In this document: in pieces, positions 1-8,009 of the stretch
Position numbering within the stretch: position 1 is the stretch's first letter
Layout of the letters: every line of letters begins with the position of its first letter
Assembly: GCA_030428255.1 (NCBI GenBank)
Contig: JAUIBT010000026.1
Span: 1 to 47,601 of the forward strand
Direction: 5' to 3'
DNA from: Alphaproteobacteria bacterium
Lineage (GTDB): Bacteria; Pseudomonadota; Alphaproteobacteria; UBA7985; JAUIBT01
DNA length: 47,601 nt
The notes under the pieces: generated by a model
What the model was told of the DNA's origin: nothing
Database searches by the model: none
The model's input: the letters and a program-made list of their open reading frames with translations, nothing else
Translations under genes and position numbers: made by a program

Positions 1-96
1 GCCTACCTAAAGGCAACCCTTGAGGCAATCGCCGCGGGCCACCCCGCTAGCAGGCTTGACGAATTGCTGCCTTGGAACTTCCAGCAGTCAAGATGA
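1..96 (+). CDS. IS66 family transposase, C-terminal fragment (truncated by window edge)
   Basis: Frame 1 reads from the first base to a TGA at 94-96 and gives 31 residues containing HPASRLDELLPWNF. This matches the conserved end of IS66 transposases (the IS66 C-terminal element, where a DELLPW motif precedes the stop). Only the tail is present because the gene starts outside the window. The stop codon overlaps an ATG in another frame at 93-95 that reads into the disrupted neighbouring gene, so a short fusion product could be made from that neighbour. The assignment rests on motif recognition only. Confidence 0.8.
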   Translation, partial: AYLKATLEAIAAGHPASRLDELLPWNFQQSR

Positions 97-125
97 AATC
101 CCTGTGGGACCCAGGCAACGCATAC
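1..125 (+). mobile_element. Right end of an IS66-family insertion sequence
   Basis: Positions 1-96 encode the C-terminal tail of an IS66 transposase. They are followed by a terminal segment ending in gcatac at about 120-125, which resembles an IS66 terminal inverted repeat (IS66 ends usually read GTAAGCG inward; here the outer end reads GTATGCG on the other strand). From about 126 the sequence is homologous to an MttB-family gene, so the element boundary is placed at 125. The rest of the element lies left of the window, so the left inverted repeat and the 8-bp target duplication typical of IS66 cannot be checked here. Confidence 0.75.
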
Positions 126-974
126 ATCTCTATTAACTCGCCGCGCCGCGTGGACGAGGCCATGACAGACGGCTTAGAGGTCATGGCGCTGCACAATCAG
201 GTTTGCTCCATCACACCCTTTACGCTGATGGGAGCCATGACGCCTGTGACCCTGGCAGGTGCGCTGGCCCAACACAATGCCGAGGCGCTGTCGGCCATCG
301 TGCTGACCCAGCTCATCAATCCTGGCGCGCCGGTGCTGTATGGCACCTTTACCTCCAACGTCGATCTGCGCAGCGGAGCGCCGGCCTTCGGCACGCCTGA
401 GAACAGCCGCGCCAACCTGATTGCTGGCCAGCTGGCGCGCAAATACAAACTGCCCTACCGCTCCTCGAACGCCTGCAGCTCCAACCTGGCGGACGGTCAG
501 GCCACCTATGAGTCTATGATGTCGCTGTGGTCGGCGATTGCCGGTGGCGCGCACTTCTTGCACCACGGCGCGGGTTGGCTTGAGGGCGGCCTCAAGGCCT
601 CGTTCGAAAAGCTGGTGCTGGACGCCGAGCTATTGCAGGAAATGGCTTTGACCTTTGGCCCCTTCACCGCCGAGGTTGCTGATCTGGCCGTTGAGGCCAT
701 CCGTCAAGTGCCGCCGGGCGGCCACTTCTTTGGCGAGCAACACACACTGGAGCGTTATGAGACCGCCTTCTACGCGCCCATGATCTCGGACTGGCGCAAC
801 CACGAGACCTGGGAGGCCGATGGCTCCAAGTCAACGCGTGATCGCTTAGCCGAGATCTGGCAACAGGCGCTGGCCGACTTCCAACCGCCTGCCCTGGCCG
901 ACGACCGCCGCGAGGCCCTCGACGCCTTCATGGCCAAGCGCAAAGAAGAGCTGGCAGGCCGCGATCCGAACTGA
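126..974 (+). pseudogene. MttB-family (trimethylamine/betaine-type) methyltransferase, 5'-truncated by IS66
   Basis: The roughly 280 codons match the C-terminal half of the complete MttB-family protein at 45286-46854. Shared blocks include GAMTPVT/GAMSPVT, GAPxFGTPE, AAGWLEGGL/GAGWLEGGL and FETAFY/YETAFY. Homology begins at about 126, directly after the IS66 end, so roughly the first 240-250 residues are missing. An open frame runs back into the IS end (TTG at 72 or ATG at 93), so a truncated fusion could be translated, but it would lack half of the TIM-barrel. MttB proteins transfer a methyl group from a methylamine or betaine to a corrinoid protein. No in-frame TAG (pyrrolysine codon) occurs in the surviving part. 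Being the relic of a second paralogue, it suggests the pathway was once duplicated. Confidence 0.85.
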
Positions 975-981
975 GCTGGCG

Positions 982-1962
982 CTACCAAGTCAGGCCCAGT
1001 TTCTGCAGGTCGCTGCGCGCCTCGCTATGCCCATTGCGTGCCGCAAAGACGAGCCAGGTCACGCCAAGTTCCTCGTCGTAGGGCACATCTTCATTGAGAA
1101 GGTAGGCCAAATCCAGCGAATACTGGGCTTCGACGAAGCCTTGGTTCGCCGAGGATTTCAGCAACGCCAGGCCGCGGCCTGGATTTTTGCCGACACCTTT
1201 GCCTTCAAAGTAATAGTGGCCCAGCAGGTACTGTGCGTCAGGGACGTTCTGCTCGGCAGCTTTCTCCAGCCACATCGCGGCTTTGGTAGCGCCCTCTTGG
1301 CTGCCGATCGTCCGCGCGTACATCAGGGCCAGATTGAACTAAGCGATGGGTTCATCGGCTTGTGCGGCCTCGGTCATAAGGCGGAAGGCGCGCTCAACGT
1401 CTTTTTTGATCCCTATGCCGTCCAGGTACAAGTTGGCCAAATCGCGTTTGGACTCTGGGTAGTGCTGAGCAACCGCCTTTCGAAACCAATAGATCGCCTT
1501 GCCAACATCTTGATCGAAACCCATGCCTTGCAAGTAAAAGGTCGCAAGATTTTGCTGGGCCGTTGCGATCCCTTGCTGCGCTGCCTTTCGATACAACTTG
1601 CCCGCTCGTTTTAAGTCACTGGGCCCCTTGCTGTGTTCTTCCAGGTGAAGGGCCAGGTTGTACTGGGCTTCTGGCAGGCCTTTGGCGGCTGCCTTGCTGA
1701 ACCATTCGACCGCGATTTGCGTGTCTTGCGCAACGCCCCGGCCTATCTGATAAGATACGCCCAAATAGAATTGGGCGAGCGGATCACCAAGGTCTGCTGC
1801 GCTGCGAAATTGCTTTAGGGCTTGTTCAAAGTTGCCAGCTTCAAAGTAGGTGATCCCGCGATCCGTCGCTCAATTTTGGGCCTGTGCCAAGCAGGCGCTG
1901 GCAAAGATGGCCAGCCCCGCAGCAAGCACAACGCGAAGCAGAGATTTCAATCGGCCACTCAT
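982..1962 (-). pseudogene. Exported Sel1-like repeat protein gene with two in-frame nonsense codons
   Basis: Read from ATG at 1962 (preceded by aaaaggag), a single frame runs 327 codons to the stop at 982. It begins with a clear signal peptide (a charged start, then VVLAAGLAIFASACLAQAQ) and continues into a series of about 36-residue Sel1/TPR-like repeats of the type A-x-x-x-L-G-x-x-Y-x-x-G-x-G. The frame is broken twice: TGA at 1872-1870, just after the signal peptide, and TAG at 1341-1339 inside a repeat where Gln (as in AQFNLALMY) would be expected. Both stops are one C-to-T change away from sense codons (CGA and CAG). No frameshift is needed to join the parts. Sel1 proteins are usually scaffolds for protein-protein contacts. 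Sequencing error is the alternative, but two independent errors of the same kind are less likely. Confidence 0.8.
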
Positions 1963-2176
1963 TGGCGTTTGGCTCCTTTTTTAGTTCAATATCTTAATCC
2001 ACACCTTGGCATAGAAATCAAGCGCCAACCGCGCTAACGCTTCGATCTTGCCAGACCTGCCAATCTGCTCAGCAAAGCGTCGGTATTGGAATATGGCCCT
2101 TGCGCTTTGCTGCGTTATGCTCGCGCCAGCACTAGAATTCCGGCGCGAGGTCGGCACGGGCAAGAGGGAGACAGAC

Positions 2177-4612
2177 ATGAAAAATCAATACCGCGTTGTG
2201 GTGATCGGCGGCGGCGTCGTTGGGGCCTCGGTGCTCTATCACCTGGCGAAGTTCGGCTGGAGCGATTGCGCGATCATCGAGCGTAACGTGTTGACCGCAG
2301 GCTCATCCTGGCACGCGGCGGGCGGCATTCACGCGCTGAACGCCGACCCCAACATGGCAGCACTGCAGGCCTATACCATCGACCTGCTAGCTGAGATCGA
2401 GAAAGAGTCGGGCCACAACATCGGCCTGCACATGACCGGCGGCATCACCATTGCCACCACGCCCGACCGCTGGGAGTGGCTGCAGGGCGCTTACCGCACC
2501 TTCCAATCCATCGGTATCGACGATTGCCACATGCTGAGCCCCGAAGAGGTGAAAAAGCACTGCCCCGTGATGGATGTGGGTGAGGTGATCGGCGGCATGT
2601 GGGCCGATCGCGAAGGCTATGTTGATACGACAGGCACCGTCCACGCCTACGCCACCGCCGCCAAAATGCGCGGCGCTGAGGTGATCGAGCACAACCGCGT
2701 ATTGGAGCTGAACCAGCGCGCCGATGGCTCTTGGGATGTGGTGACCGAAAAAGGCACCATCCATGCCGAACACGTGGTCAACGCAGGCGGCCTGTGGGCC
2801 AAGCAGGTTGGCCGCATGGTTGGTTTGGAGCTGCCGGTCTCTCCCCTGTCTCACCACTACTTGGTGACCGAGAGCATCCCAGAGATCGAAGCACTGGACT
2901 TCGAAGTGCCCATGATGGTGGACCCCGACGGCTTTACCTACATGCGCCAAGACCAAAAGGGCATGCTGATCGGCATCTATGAGGTTAACCACCAGCACTG
3001 GATGATGGATGGCGCGCCCTGGAACTACGGCATCGAGCTGCTCAACGAAGACATCGACCGGATCTCGGACGAGCTGGAGCTGACCTTCAAGCGCTATCCC
3101 GTCTTGAACCACGTCGGCATCAAGACTTGGGTCAATGGGGCCTTCACCTTCTCGCCCGATGGCAACCCCTTGGTGGGTCCGGTGCGCGGGCTCAAGAACT
3201 ATTGGCTGGCCTGCGGTGTCATGGCGGGCTTCCTGCAGGGCGGCGGCGTGGGCAAGACCCTGGCCGAGTGGATGATCCACGGCGAAACCGAGGCCGACGC
3301 CTGGTCGATGGACATTGCCCGCTATGGCGATTTTGCCTCGAACAAGCAGTACATTAAGGAGACCACCGGCCAGTTCTATTCGCGCCGCTTCGTGATGACC
3401 TACCCCAACGAACAGCTTTGGGCGGGGCGGCCGCTGAAAAAGGCCCCGGCCTATGAGGGCATGGATCAGGCGGGGGCTAAGTGGGGCGTTTCTTGGGGCC
3501 TTGAGGTGCCCTTGATGTTCGGGCCTAAAGGCTATGAAGAAAACCCGACCATGAAGCGCTCCAACGCCTTCGAGCATGTGGCCGCCGAGTGCAAGGCCGT
3601 GCGCGAGCAGGTGGGCTTGCTGGATATCACCGGTTTCTCGCGCTACGAGGTGACTGGCCGCGATGCCGCGATCTTCCTCGACTACGTGATGGCGTCTAAG
3701 CTGCCGAGCCCCGGCCGCTCCAAGTTGGCACCCATGGTCGGCCAAGACGGCAAGCTGAAGGGCGATTTGACAGTCTTCAATTGGGGCGATGGCTCTTGGT
3801 GGGTCATGGGCTCCTATTACTTGCGCGAATGGCACATGCGTTGGTTCCATGACCGCCGCGCGGATCTGGACGCCGGGCTGGATATTCAGATCAACGATGT
3901 GTCCGACGCCATGTGTGGCTTCGGCATTGCCGGGCCCAACGCACGCAAAGTGCTGGAAAAGTTGACCCACCAGGATGTGTCAAACGAGGCTTTCAAATTC
4001 GCCCAGTGCCGCACGCTGGACGTGGGTCTTCTTCGCTGCAAAGTGGGCCGCCTGTCGGTCATGGGCGAGCTGGGCTATGAGATCAACTGTGCCGCAGCCG
4101 AGCACATCACCTTGCGCGACATGCTGTTGGAGGCAGGCGCGGATCTGGGCATGCGCGAGGTTGGCTACTACGCCATGAACGCGCTGCGGCTGGAGAAGTC
4201 GTTCGGCATCTGGTCGGCGGAATTCACCCAGCGCTTTACGCCGGGCGAGACCGGCATGGATCGCTGGATCGATTGGTCCAAAGACTTCTATGGCAAGGCG
4301 GAAGCCGAAAAGGAGCGCGCTAACGGGCCCAAGAACAAGCTGGTGACGCTGGAAATCGACACCAACGTGGCCGAGGCTGCGGGCTATGAGCCTATCTGGG
4401 CAGGCAACACAGCGGGCGAGACCATGATCGGCTTCACCACCTCGGGCGGTTATGGCCATACGCTTGGCAAGTCGCTGGCCATGGCTATGATCGACGCCAC
4501 CTATGCCGAGCCCGGCACCGAGCTTAAGACCCACATCATTGGCGTCGAGTGCGGCTGTCGCGTGCTGGCGCCCAGCCCCTATGATCCCCAAGGCCTGCGC
4601 CTGCGCAGCTAG
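2177..4612 (+). CDS. FAD-dependent dimethylglycine/sarcosine dehydrogenase-like protein with GcvT domain
   Basis: An 811-residue flavoprotein of the DMGDH/sarcosine dehydrogenase family. Start chosen at ATG 2177, behind gaggga, rather than earlier in-frame codons. Residues 7-16 form the Rossmann motif VVVIGGGVVG. The motif SSWHAAG places His46 where family members bind FAD covalently. A DAO-type oxidoreductase domain (about 5-365) is followed by an FAO_M-like linker, then a GcvT (aminomethyltransferase-like) domain and its C-terminal barrel (about 430-805), which in the family binds tetrahydrofolate and collects the formaldehyde-level carbon. The expected reaction is oxidative demethylation of an N-methylated glycine. 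It sits 1.2 kb from a broken MttB gene and heads a probable operon with the next two genes (gaps 27 and 32 nt). The exact substrate (dimethylglycine, sarcosine or another methylamine) cannot be read from the sequence. Confidence 0.85.
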   Translation: MKNQYRVVVIGGGVVGASVLYHLAKFGWSDCAIIERNVLTAGSSWHAAGGIHALNADPNMAALQAYTIDLLAEIEKESGHNIGLHMTGGITIATTPDRWEWLQGAYRTFQSIGIDDCHMLSPEEVKKHCPVMDVGEVIGGMWADREGYVDTTGTVHAYATAAKMRGAEVIEHNRVLELNQRADGSWDVVTEKGTIHAEHVVNAGGLWAKQVGRMVGLELPVSPLSHHYLVTESIPEIEALDFEVPMMVDPDGFTYMRQDQKGMLIGIYEVNHQHWMMDGAPWNYGIELLNEDIDRISDELELTFKRYPVLNHVGIKTWVNGAFTFSPDGNPLVGPVRGLKNYWLACGVMAGFLQGGGVGKTLAEWMIHGETEADAWSMDIARYGDFASNKQYIKETTGQFYSRRFVMTYPNEQLWAGRPLKKAPAYEGMDQAGAKWGVSWGLEVPLMFGPKGYEENPTMKRSNAFEHVAAECKAVREQVGLLDITGFSRYEVTGRDAAIFLDYVMASKLPSPGRSKLAPMVGQDGKLKGDLTVFNWGDGSWWVMGSYYLREWHMRWFHDRRADLDAGLDIQINDVSDAMCGFGIAGPNARKVLEKLTHQDVSNEAFKFAQCRTLDVGLLRCKVGRLSVMGELGYEINCAAAEHITLRDMLLEAGADLGMREVGYYAMNALRLEKSFGIWSAEFTQRFTPGETGMDRWIDWSKDFYGKAEAEKERANGPKNKLVTLEIDTNVAEAAGYEPIWAGNTAGETMIGFTTSGGYGHTLGKSLAMAMIDATYAEPGTELKTHIIGVECGCRVLAPSPYDPQGLRLRS

Positions 4613-4639
4613 CCGGGACAAAAGATAAGGACATTTGCT

Positions 4640-5248
4640 GTGACCCCTTGGCCTGATGCCGTCACCCTAGAGGGCCACGGCGTTCGCCTTGAGCTTCTGT
4701 CCCAGGCTCACGCAGGCGACCTGGCGGAAGCCTGCCAGGACGGCGACCTGCATCGCCTGTGGTACACCAGCGTGCCTGGTCCGGCGGGCGTCGAGGCCGA
4801 AATAGAGCGTCGCTTGAGCCTGCGCCAGGCGGGCTCCATGCTGCCCTTTGCGGTCGTCGCCACTGCGCCAGGCCCTTTGCAGGGCCGCGCGGTCGGCATG
4901 ACCACTTATATGAACATCGACGCGGCCGCCAAACGGGTCGAGATTGGCTCGACCTGGTATCGCGCCGCCGTGCAGAGATCGTCGTTGAACACAGCCTGCA
5001 AGTTCTTGCTGCTGCAACACGCCTTCGAGGCGCTGGACTGCATCGCCGTTGAGTTTCGCACCCACTTCATGAACCAGCAGAGCCGCCGCGCGATCGAGCG
5101 GCTGGGCGCCAAACTGGACGGCGTGCTGCGCGCCCACATGCGCATGGCCGACGGCAGCCTGCGCGATACGGCAGTCTATTCCATCATCGCCTGCGAGTGG
5201 CCCGCCGTGCGCGCCAACCTGGCCTGGCAGCTCGCCAAACCGCGCTAG
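4640..5248 (+). CDS. GNAT family N-acetyltransferase
   Basis: A 202-residue protein of the RimJ/RimL-like GNAT group. It opens with the typical LEGHGVRLELLSQAHAGDL strand-helix. It then has the family's central IGSTWYR segment and the late NQQSRRAIERLGAKLDGVLR motif, where acetyl-CoA binding and the following helix lie. Start is a GTG at 4640 behind aagg. It lies 27 nt after the dehydrogenase and 32 nt before gluQ, so co-transcription is likely. Proteins of this group acetylate amino groups of proteins or small molecules; the substrate is not evident. The region around RAAVQRSSLN differs from the more usual RGTGVNTEAK-like motif, which may alter CoA contacts. Confidence 0.8.
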   Translation: MTPWPDAVTLEGHGVRLELLSQAHAGDLAEACQDGDLHRLWYTSVPGPAGVEAEIERRLSLRQAGSMLPFAVVATAPGPLQGRAVGMTTYMNIDAAAKRVEIGSTWYRAAVQRSSLNTACKFLLLQHAFEALDCIAVEFRTHFMNQQSRRAIERLGAKLDGVLRAHMRMADGSLRDTAVYSIIACEWPAVRANLAWQLAKPR

Positions 5249-5280
5249 CCAGGCTCGTGCTCTTGGCCTAAAACAGCGGC

Positions 5281-6141
5281 ATGACTGCTTTGGCTCACAC
5301 CACTCGCTTTGCACCCTCGCCCACGGGCTACCTGCACCTGGGCCATGCCTTTGCCGCGCGTTTTGCCGCTGAGCGCGGCCAGCGCTTCTTGCTGCGGTTG
5401 GAGGATATCGACGCCACCCGCTGCCGCCCTGAATTCAGTGCTGCGATCTTAGAAGACCTGGCCTGGCTGGGCCTGGTTTGGCAGCCCGAGGTGTGGCAGC
5501 AGTCCCAGCGCTTGCCTGCCTATCAAGCCGCCTTGGACCAACTCCACGCCAAGGGCCTGCTCTATCCCTGCTTTTGTACCCGTAAAGCCATCCAGGCCGA
5601 GCTTGCCGCCATGGAGGGCGCACCGCACCCGGGCCTGGACGGACCCGCCTACCCCGGCACTTGCCGCGCCTTGAGCCCCGCAGATCGCCAGGCCCAGATC
5701 GCGGCTGGCGCGGCCCACTGCTGGCGGCTGGATACAGCAGCGGCGGCCAAGCAGTGCGGTCCCTTGCGCTGGCACGACCGCGACCAAGGCTGGATTGAGG
5801 CCGAGCTTTCGACACTGGGCGACGTGGTGCTGGGGCGGAAGGAGACGCCCACCTCCTACCATCTGGCGGTGGTGGTGGACGACGCGGCGCAAGGCGTGGA
5901 CTTGGTAACGCGCGGCATCGACCTGCGCGCTGCGACCCACCTTCACCGCCTGCTGCAAGCCTTGCTAGGGCTGCCGACGCCCGCCTATGCCTTCCACCCC
6001 TTGTTGTTGGATGCACAAGGCCAGCGTTTCGCCAAGCGCAACCGCAGCGCCACCATTCGCAGCCAGCGTGAGGCGGGGCTCAGCGCGCAACAGGTCTGGC
6101 AGGCGGTCGAGGCCTGCCCCAAGCAGACCCGCTTGCCTTGA
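5281..6141 (+). CDS. gluQ: Glutamyl-Q tRNA(Asp) synthetase
   Basis: A 286-residue shortened glutamyl-tRNA synthetase paralogue without an anticodon-binding domain. It shows FAPSPTGYLHLGH at 10-22, whose HLGH is the class I HIGH motif, the LRLEDIDATR block, and a KMSKS-equivalent RFAKRNRSATI near residue 245. The CFC pair near residue 97 belongs to the zinc site region of GluQRS. Members activate glutamate and transfer it to queuosine at position 34 of tRNA(Asp). The length matches the family (about 290-300), while full GltX proteins are near 470. It is the last gene of the + strand group that starts with the dehydrogenase. Confidence 0.92.
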   Translation: MTALAHTTRFAPSPTGYLHLGHAFAARFAAERGQRFLLRLEDIDATRCRPEFSAAILEDLAWLGLVWQPEVWQQSQRLPAYQAALDQLHAKGLLYPCFCTRKAIQAELAAMEGAPHPGLDGPAYPGTCRALSPADRQAQIAAGAAHCWRLDTAAAAKQCGPLRWHDRDQGWIEAELSTLGDVVLGRKETPTSYHLAVVVDDAAQGVDLVTRGIDLRAATHLHRLLQALLGLPTPAYAFHPLLLDAQGQRFAKRNRSATIRSQREAGLSAQQVWQAVEACPKQTRLP

Positions 6142-6286
6142 TTACACCATGTCTAACGCCCCGCATGGAGCGGCCCGGCTTGTGACTTGGTCGCCGCGCC
6201 GCAGCACAGGACTGTGCGCTTGAAAAGTCAAGGCGACTCTAATGGGAATGCGCCGTCGCCCCGCATGGAGCGGCCCGGCTTGGAGT
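6142..6286. repeat. Convergent intergenic region with two 26-bp REP-like copies
   Basis: Between the convergent gluQ and GMC oxidoreductase genes a 26-bp sequence occurs twice, identical at 6157-6182 and 6257-6282, with starts exactly 100 bp apart. Each copy holds a small hairpin (CCGC-ATGGA-GCGG). The spacer also has self-complementary pieces (gcaca/tgtgc near 6204-6217, cttga/tcaag near 6219-6232, ggcgac/gtcgcc enclosing 6233-6260). The reverse complement of the copies resembles 33-bp elements at 17974 and 35480 (18 of 25 aligned positions against the 17974 copy). Possible roles are transcript-end stabilisation or termination for both genes. Confidence 0.7.
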
Positions 6287-7918
6287 TTACGCCCCGCGCC
6301 AATCACGGCGGATCAAGGCCGCGGCACGCTCGGCCAGCATGATCACCGACGCCAAGGGCGCGGCGCTGAGTTCAGGCGGCAAAACCGAAGCATCAACGAC
6401 CCGCAAGTTCTGCGTCCCAAAGGGATGCAACCCCGCGTCCAGCACGGCCAAAGGATCATCCTCAACGCCCATGCGGCAGGTGCCGCGATAGGCATGGCTT
6501 GGCTTGAGCGCCTCTTGAATTGCGCTGAAACTGGTGAGCGCCTCCACCCCGGCTTGCGGCTCGACCAACAGCGGCTCCAACGGCGATTGCTGACAGATTT
6601 GGCCCATGGCCCGCAAGCCGGTCTCCAAGGCAGCCATGTCCTGCCCGTCGCTCAAATAGCCAGGATCGATCCGCGCTGCGACCTCGGGATCGGGCGAGGC
6701 GATGGCGAGCGAACCACGGCTTTGCGGCTGGCTCACCGTCAGGCGCAGGCTCAGCCCCGGCGCCCCGCGCTGGTCGGCCCCAAAGATCCAGCGGCCCAAA
6801 CGCGCCCGGCTGGCCCAGCCGTTGGCCTGCTGCGGTTCGCGCGCACTCAAAGCCAGAGGGGCGAAATCCAAGCGCAATCCGGCCTGCGAACCCGGGAGCA
6901 GACGCGCCGACGCGCCCCAAAGGCTCGCCGCTGCCAAGCCCTGCCCGCGCGCCGCGTACAACAGCGCCTGCCAAGCTGCGCGGTCCCAGCGCAGATCAGC
7001 CCCGGTGCTCAGCGTTGGGTCTTTCAGCTCAAGCGCCAGCGTCAGGCTGGGCGAGTCGGTCAAGCCTTGGCCAACACCCGCGAGGTTTTGCAGGACCGGC
7101 AGGTCATAGCGGCGCAGCACCGCCGCCGGACCAAGGCCTGACGCCATCAGCAGCGACGGCGTTGCCAGCGCCCCCAGCGCTACAATCACCTCGCGTCGGG
7201 CCTGAAAGCTGGTCAGCCAGCCCTGACCGCGCACAACTTCAAGGCCGACCGCGCGGCGTTCGATGAATTGCAGGCGGCGCACGCGGGCGCGATCAATCAC
7301 CGTCACATTGGGCGGTAATGGCTGTAAATAGGCGCTGCGCGCGGTTTGCCGCCGCCCGCTTGAAACCGGGCTATCCGCGCGCCCAACCGCCGGGCCTTGT
7401 GCCAAGCTCAGGTCATCGCTGATCGGCAGGCCGCTGCGGTGCGCCGCGCGGACAAAGGCTTGGCTCAGGACATCGAAGTGGCCAGCGCGCGTGATTGCAA
7501 CGCGCCCTTCCGCGCCGCGCATTATGCTGTCGTGATGAGGCGCTGCCTCAGCGCGCTGGGCTGCGGCCCAAAGGTTGCGCTGGTCCCAGTCTGCAAGCCC
7601 GGCGTCAAGCCAAGTCGCAAAGTCGTTTGCCTCTGGTACTTCCCACAGCCCTTCGCCGAGGTTCGAACTGCCCCCCAGCCCCTGGCCCCACCGCAAAGCC
7701 AGCTCGCGCCCCGCCAAGCCGCTTTGTCCGGTTGAGGTCGTAGTCTTGCTGTCGTCCGCGCTGCAGGCAATCGGAACCTGGCTCCAGGCCGAGGGTTGGG
7801 CGGGTCCCGCCTCGATCAAGCCTATGCTGACCTTAGGATCTTCGGCCAAGCGCGCCGCCAGGACACAGCCCGCCGTTCCGCCCCCGGCAATCAAATAGTC
7901 AAAGACTTGCAGCTCCAT
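6287..7918 (-). CDS. GMC family oxidoreductase with atypical active site
   Basis: A 543-residue flavoprotein of the glucose-methanol-choline family. ATG at 7918 is preferred because GAGGAG precedes it by a few bases; an upstream GTG at 7939 would add seven residues. Recognisable are the FAD motif AGGGTAGCVLAARL (11-24), a divergent signature GQGLGGSS, the second signature around GALATPSLLMASGLGP, and the C-terminal GTCRMG and NLRVVDAS blocks. Family members oxidise alcohols or choline-like substrates. Two usual catalytic positions look changed: the His that normally sits in HPxGTC is displaced by one (SHAYRGTC, His475), and the later N-x-N-A-P region reads AAPLAS. Function may therefore be altered or lost. 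It is transcribed away from the oxygenase gene group and faces gluQ. Confidence 0.8.
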   Translation of the reverse strand: MELQVFDYLIAGGGTAGCVLAARLAEDPKVSIGLIEAGPAQPSAWSQVPIACSADDSKTTTSTGQSGLAGRELALRWGQGLGGSSNLGEGLWEVPEANDFATWLDAGLADWDQRNLWAAAQRAEAAPHHDSIMRGAEGRVAITRAGHFDVLSQAFVRAAHRSGLPISDDLSLAQGPAVGRADSPVSSGRRQTARSAYLQPLPPNVTVIDRARVRRLQFIERRAVGLEVVRGQGWLTSFQARREVIVALGALATPSLLMASGLGPAAVLRRYDLPVLQNLAGVGQGLTDSPSLTLALELKDPTLSTGADLRWDRAAWQALLYAARGQGLAAASLWGASARLLPGSQAGLRLDFAPLALSAREPQQANGWASRARLGRWIFGADQRGAPGLSLRLTVSQPQSRGSLAIASPDPEVAARIDPGYLSDGQDMAALETGLRAMGQICQQSPLEPLLVEPQAGVEALTSFSAIQEALKPSHAYRGTCRMGVEDDPLAVLDAGLHPFGTQNLRVVDASVLPPELSAAPLASVIMLAERAAALIRRDWRGA

Positions 7919-8009
7919 GGGGCTCCTCGAGCAAACCACGAGAAAGCTGTAAGGCTCTCGATTATGGATTTGCGTTCAAAAACAATAAGCGAGCAAAGCC
8001 CCAGGATCG

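Noticed and set aside
1339-1341. Amber codon in the Sel1 gene read as pyrrolysine, given the MttB genes nearby
   Set aside because: The same gene also has a TGA, the position fits Gln in the repeat, the intact MttB gene has no amber codon, and no pyrrolysine genes are present.
2387-3970. 527-codon open frame antisense to the dehydrogenase gene
   Set aside because: It mirrors codon bias of the real gene, has no ribosome site and its translation is His/Gly/Val-rich without domains.
7660-7685. tRNA T-loop-like ggttcgaact
   Set aside because: It lies inside the GMC gene and no acceptor or anticodon stem can be drawn around it; no other tRNA candidate was seen in the window.
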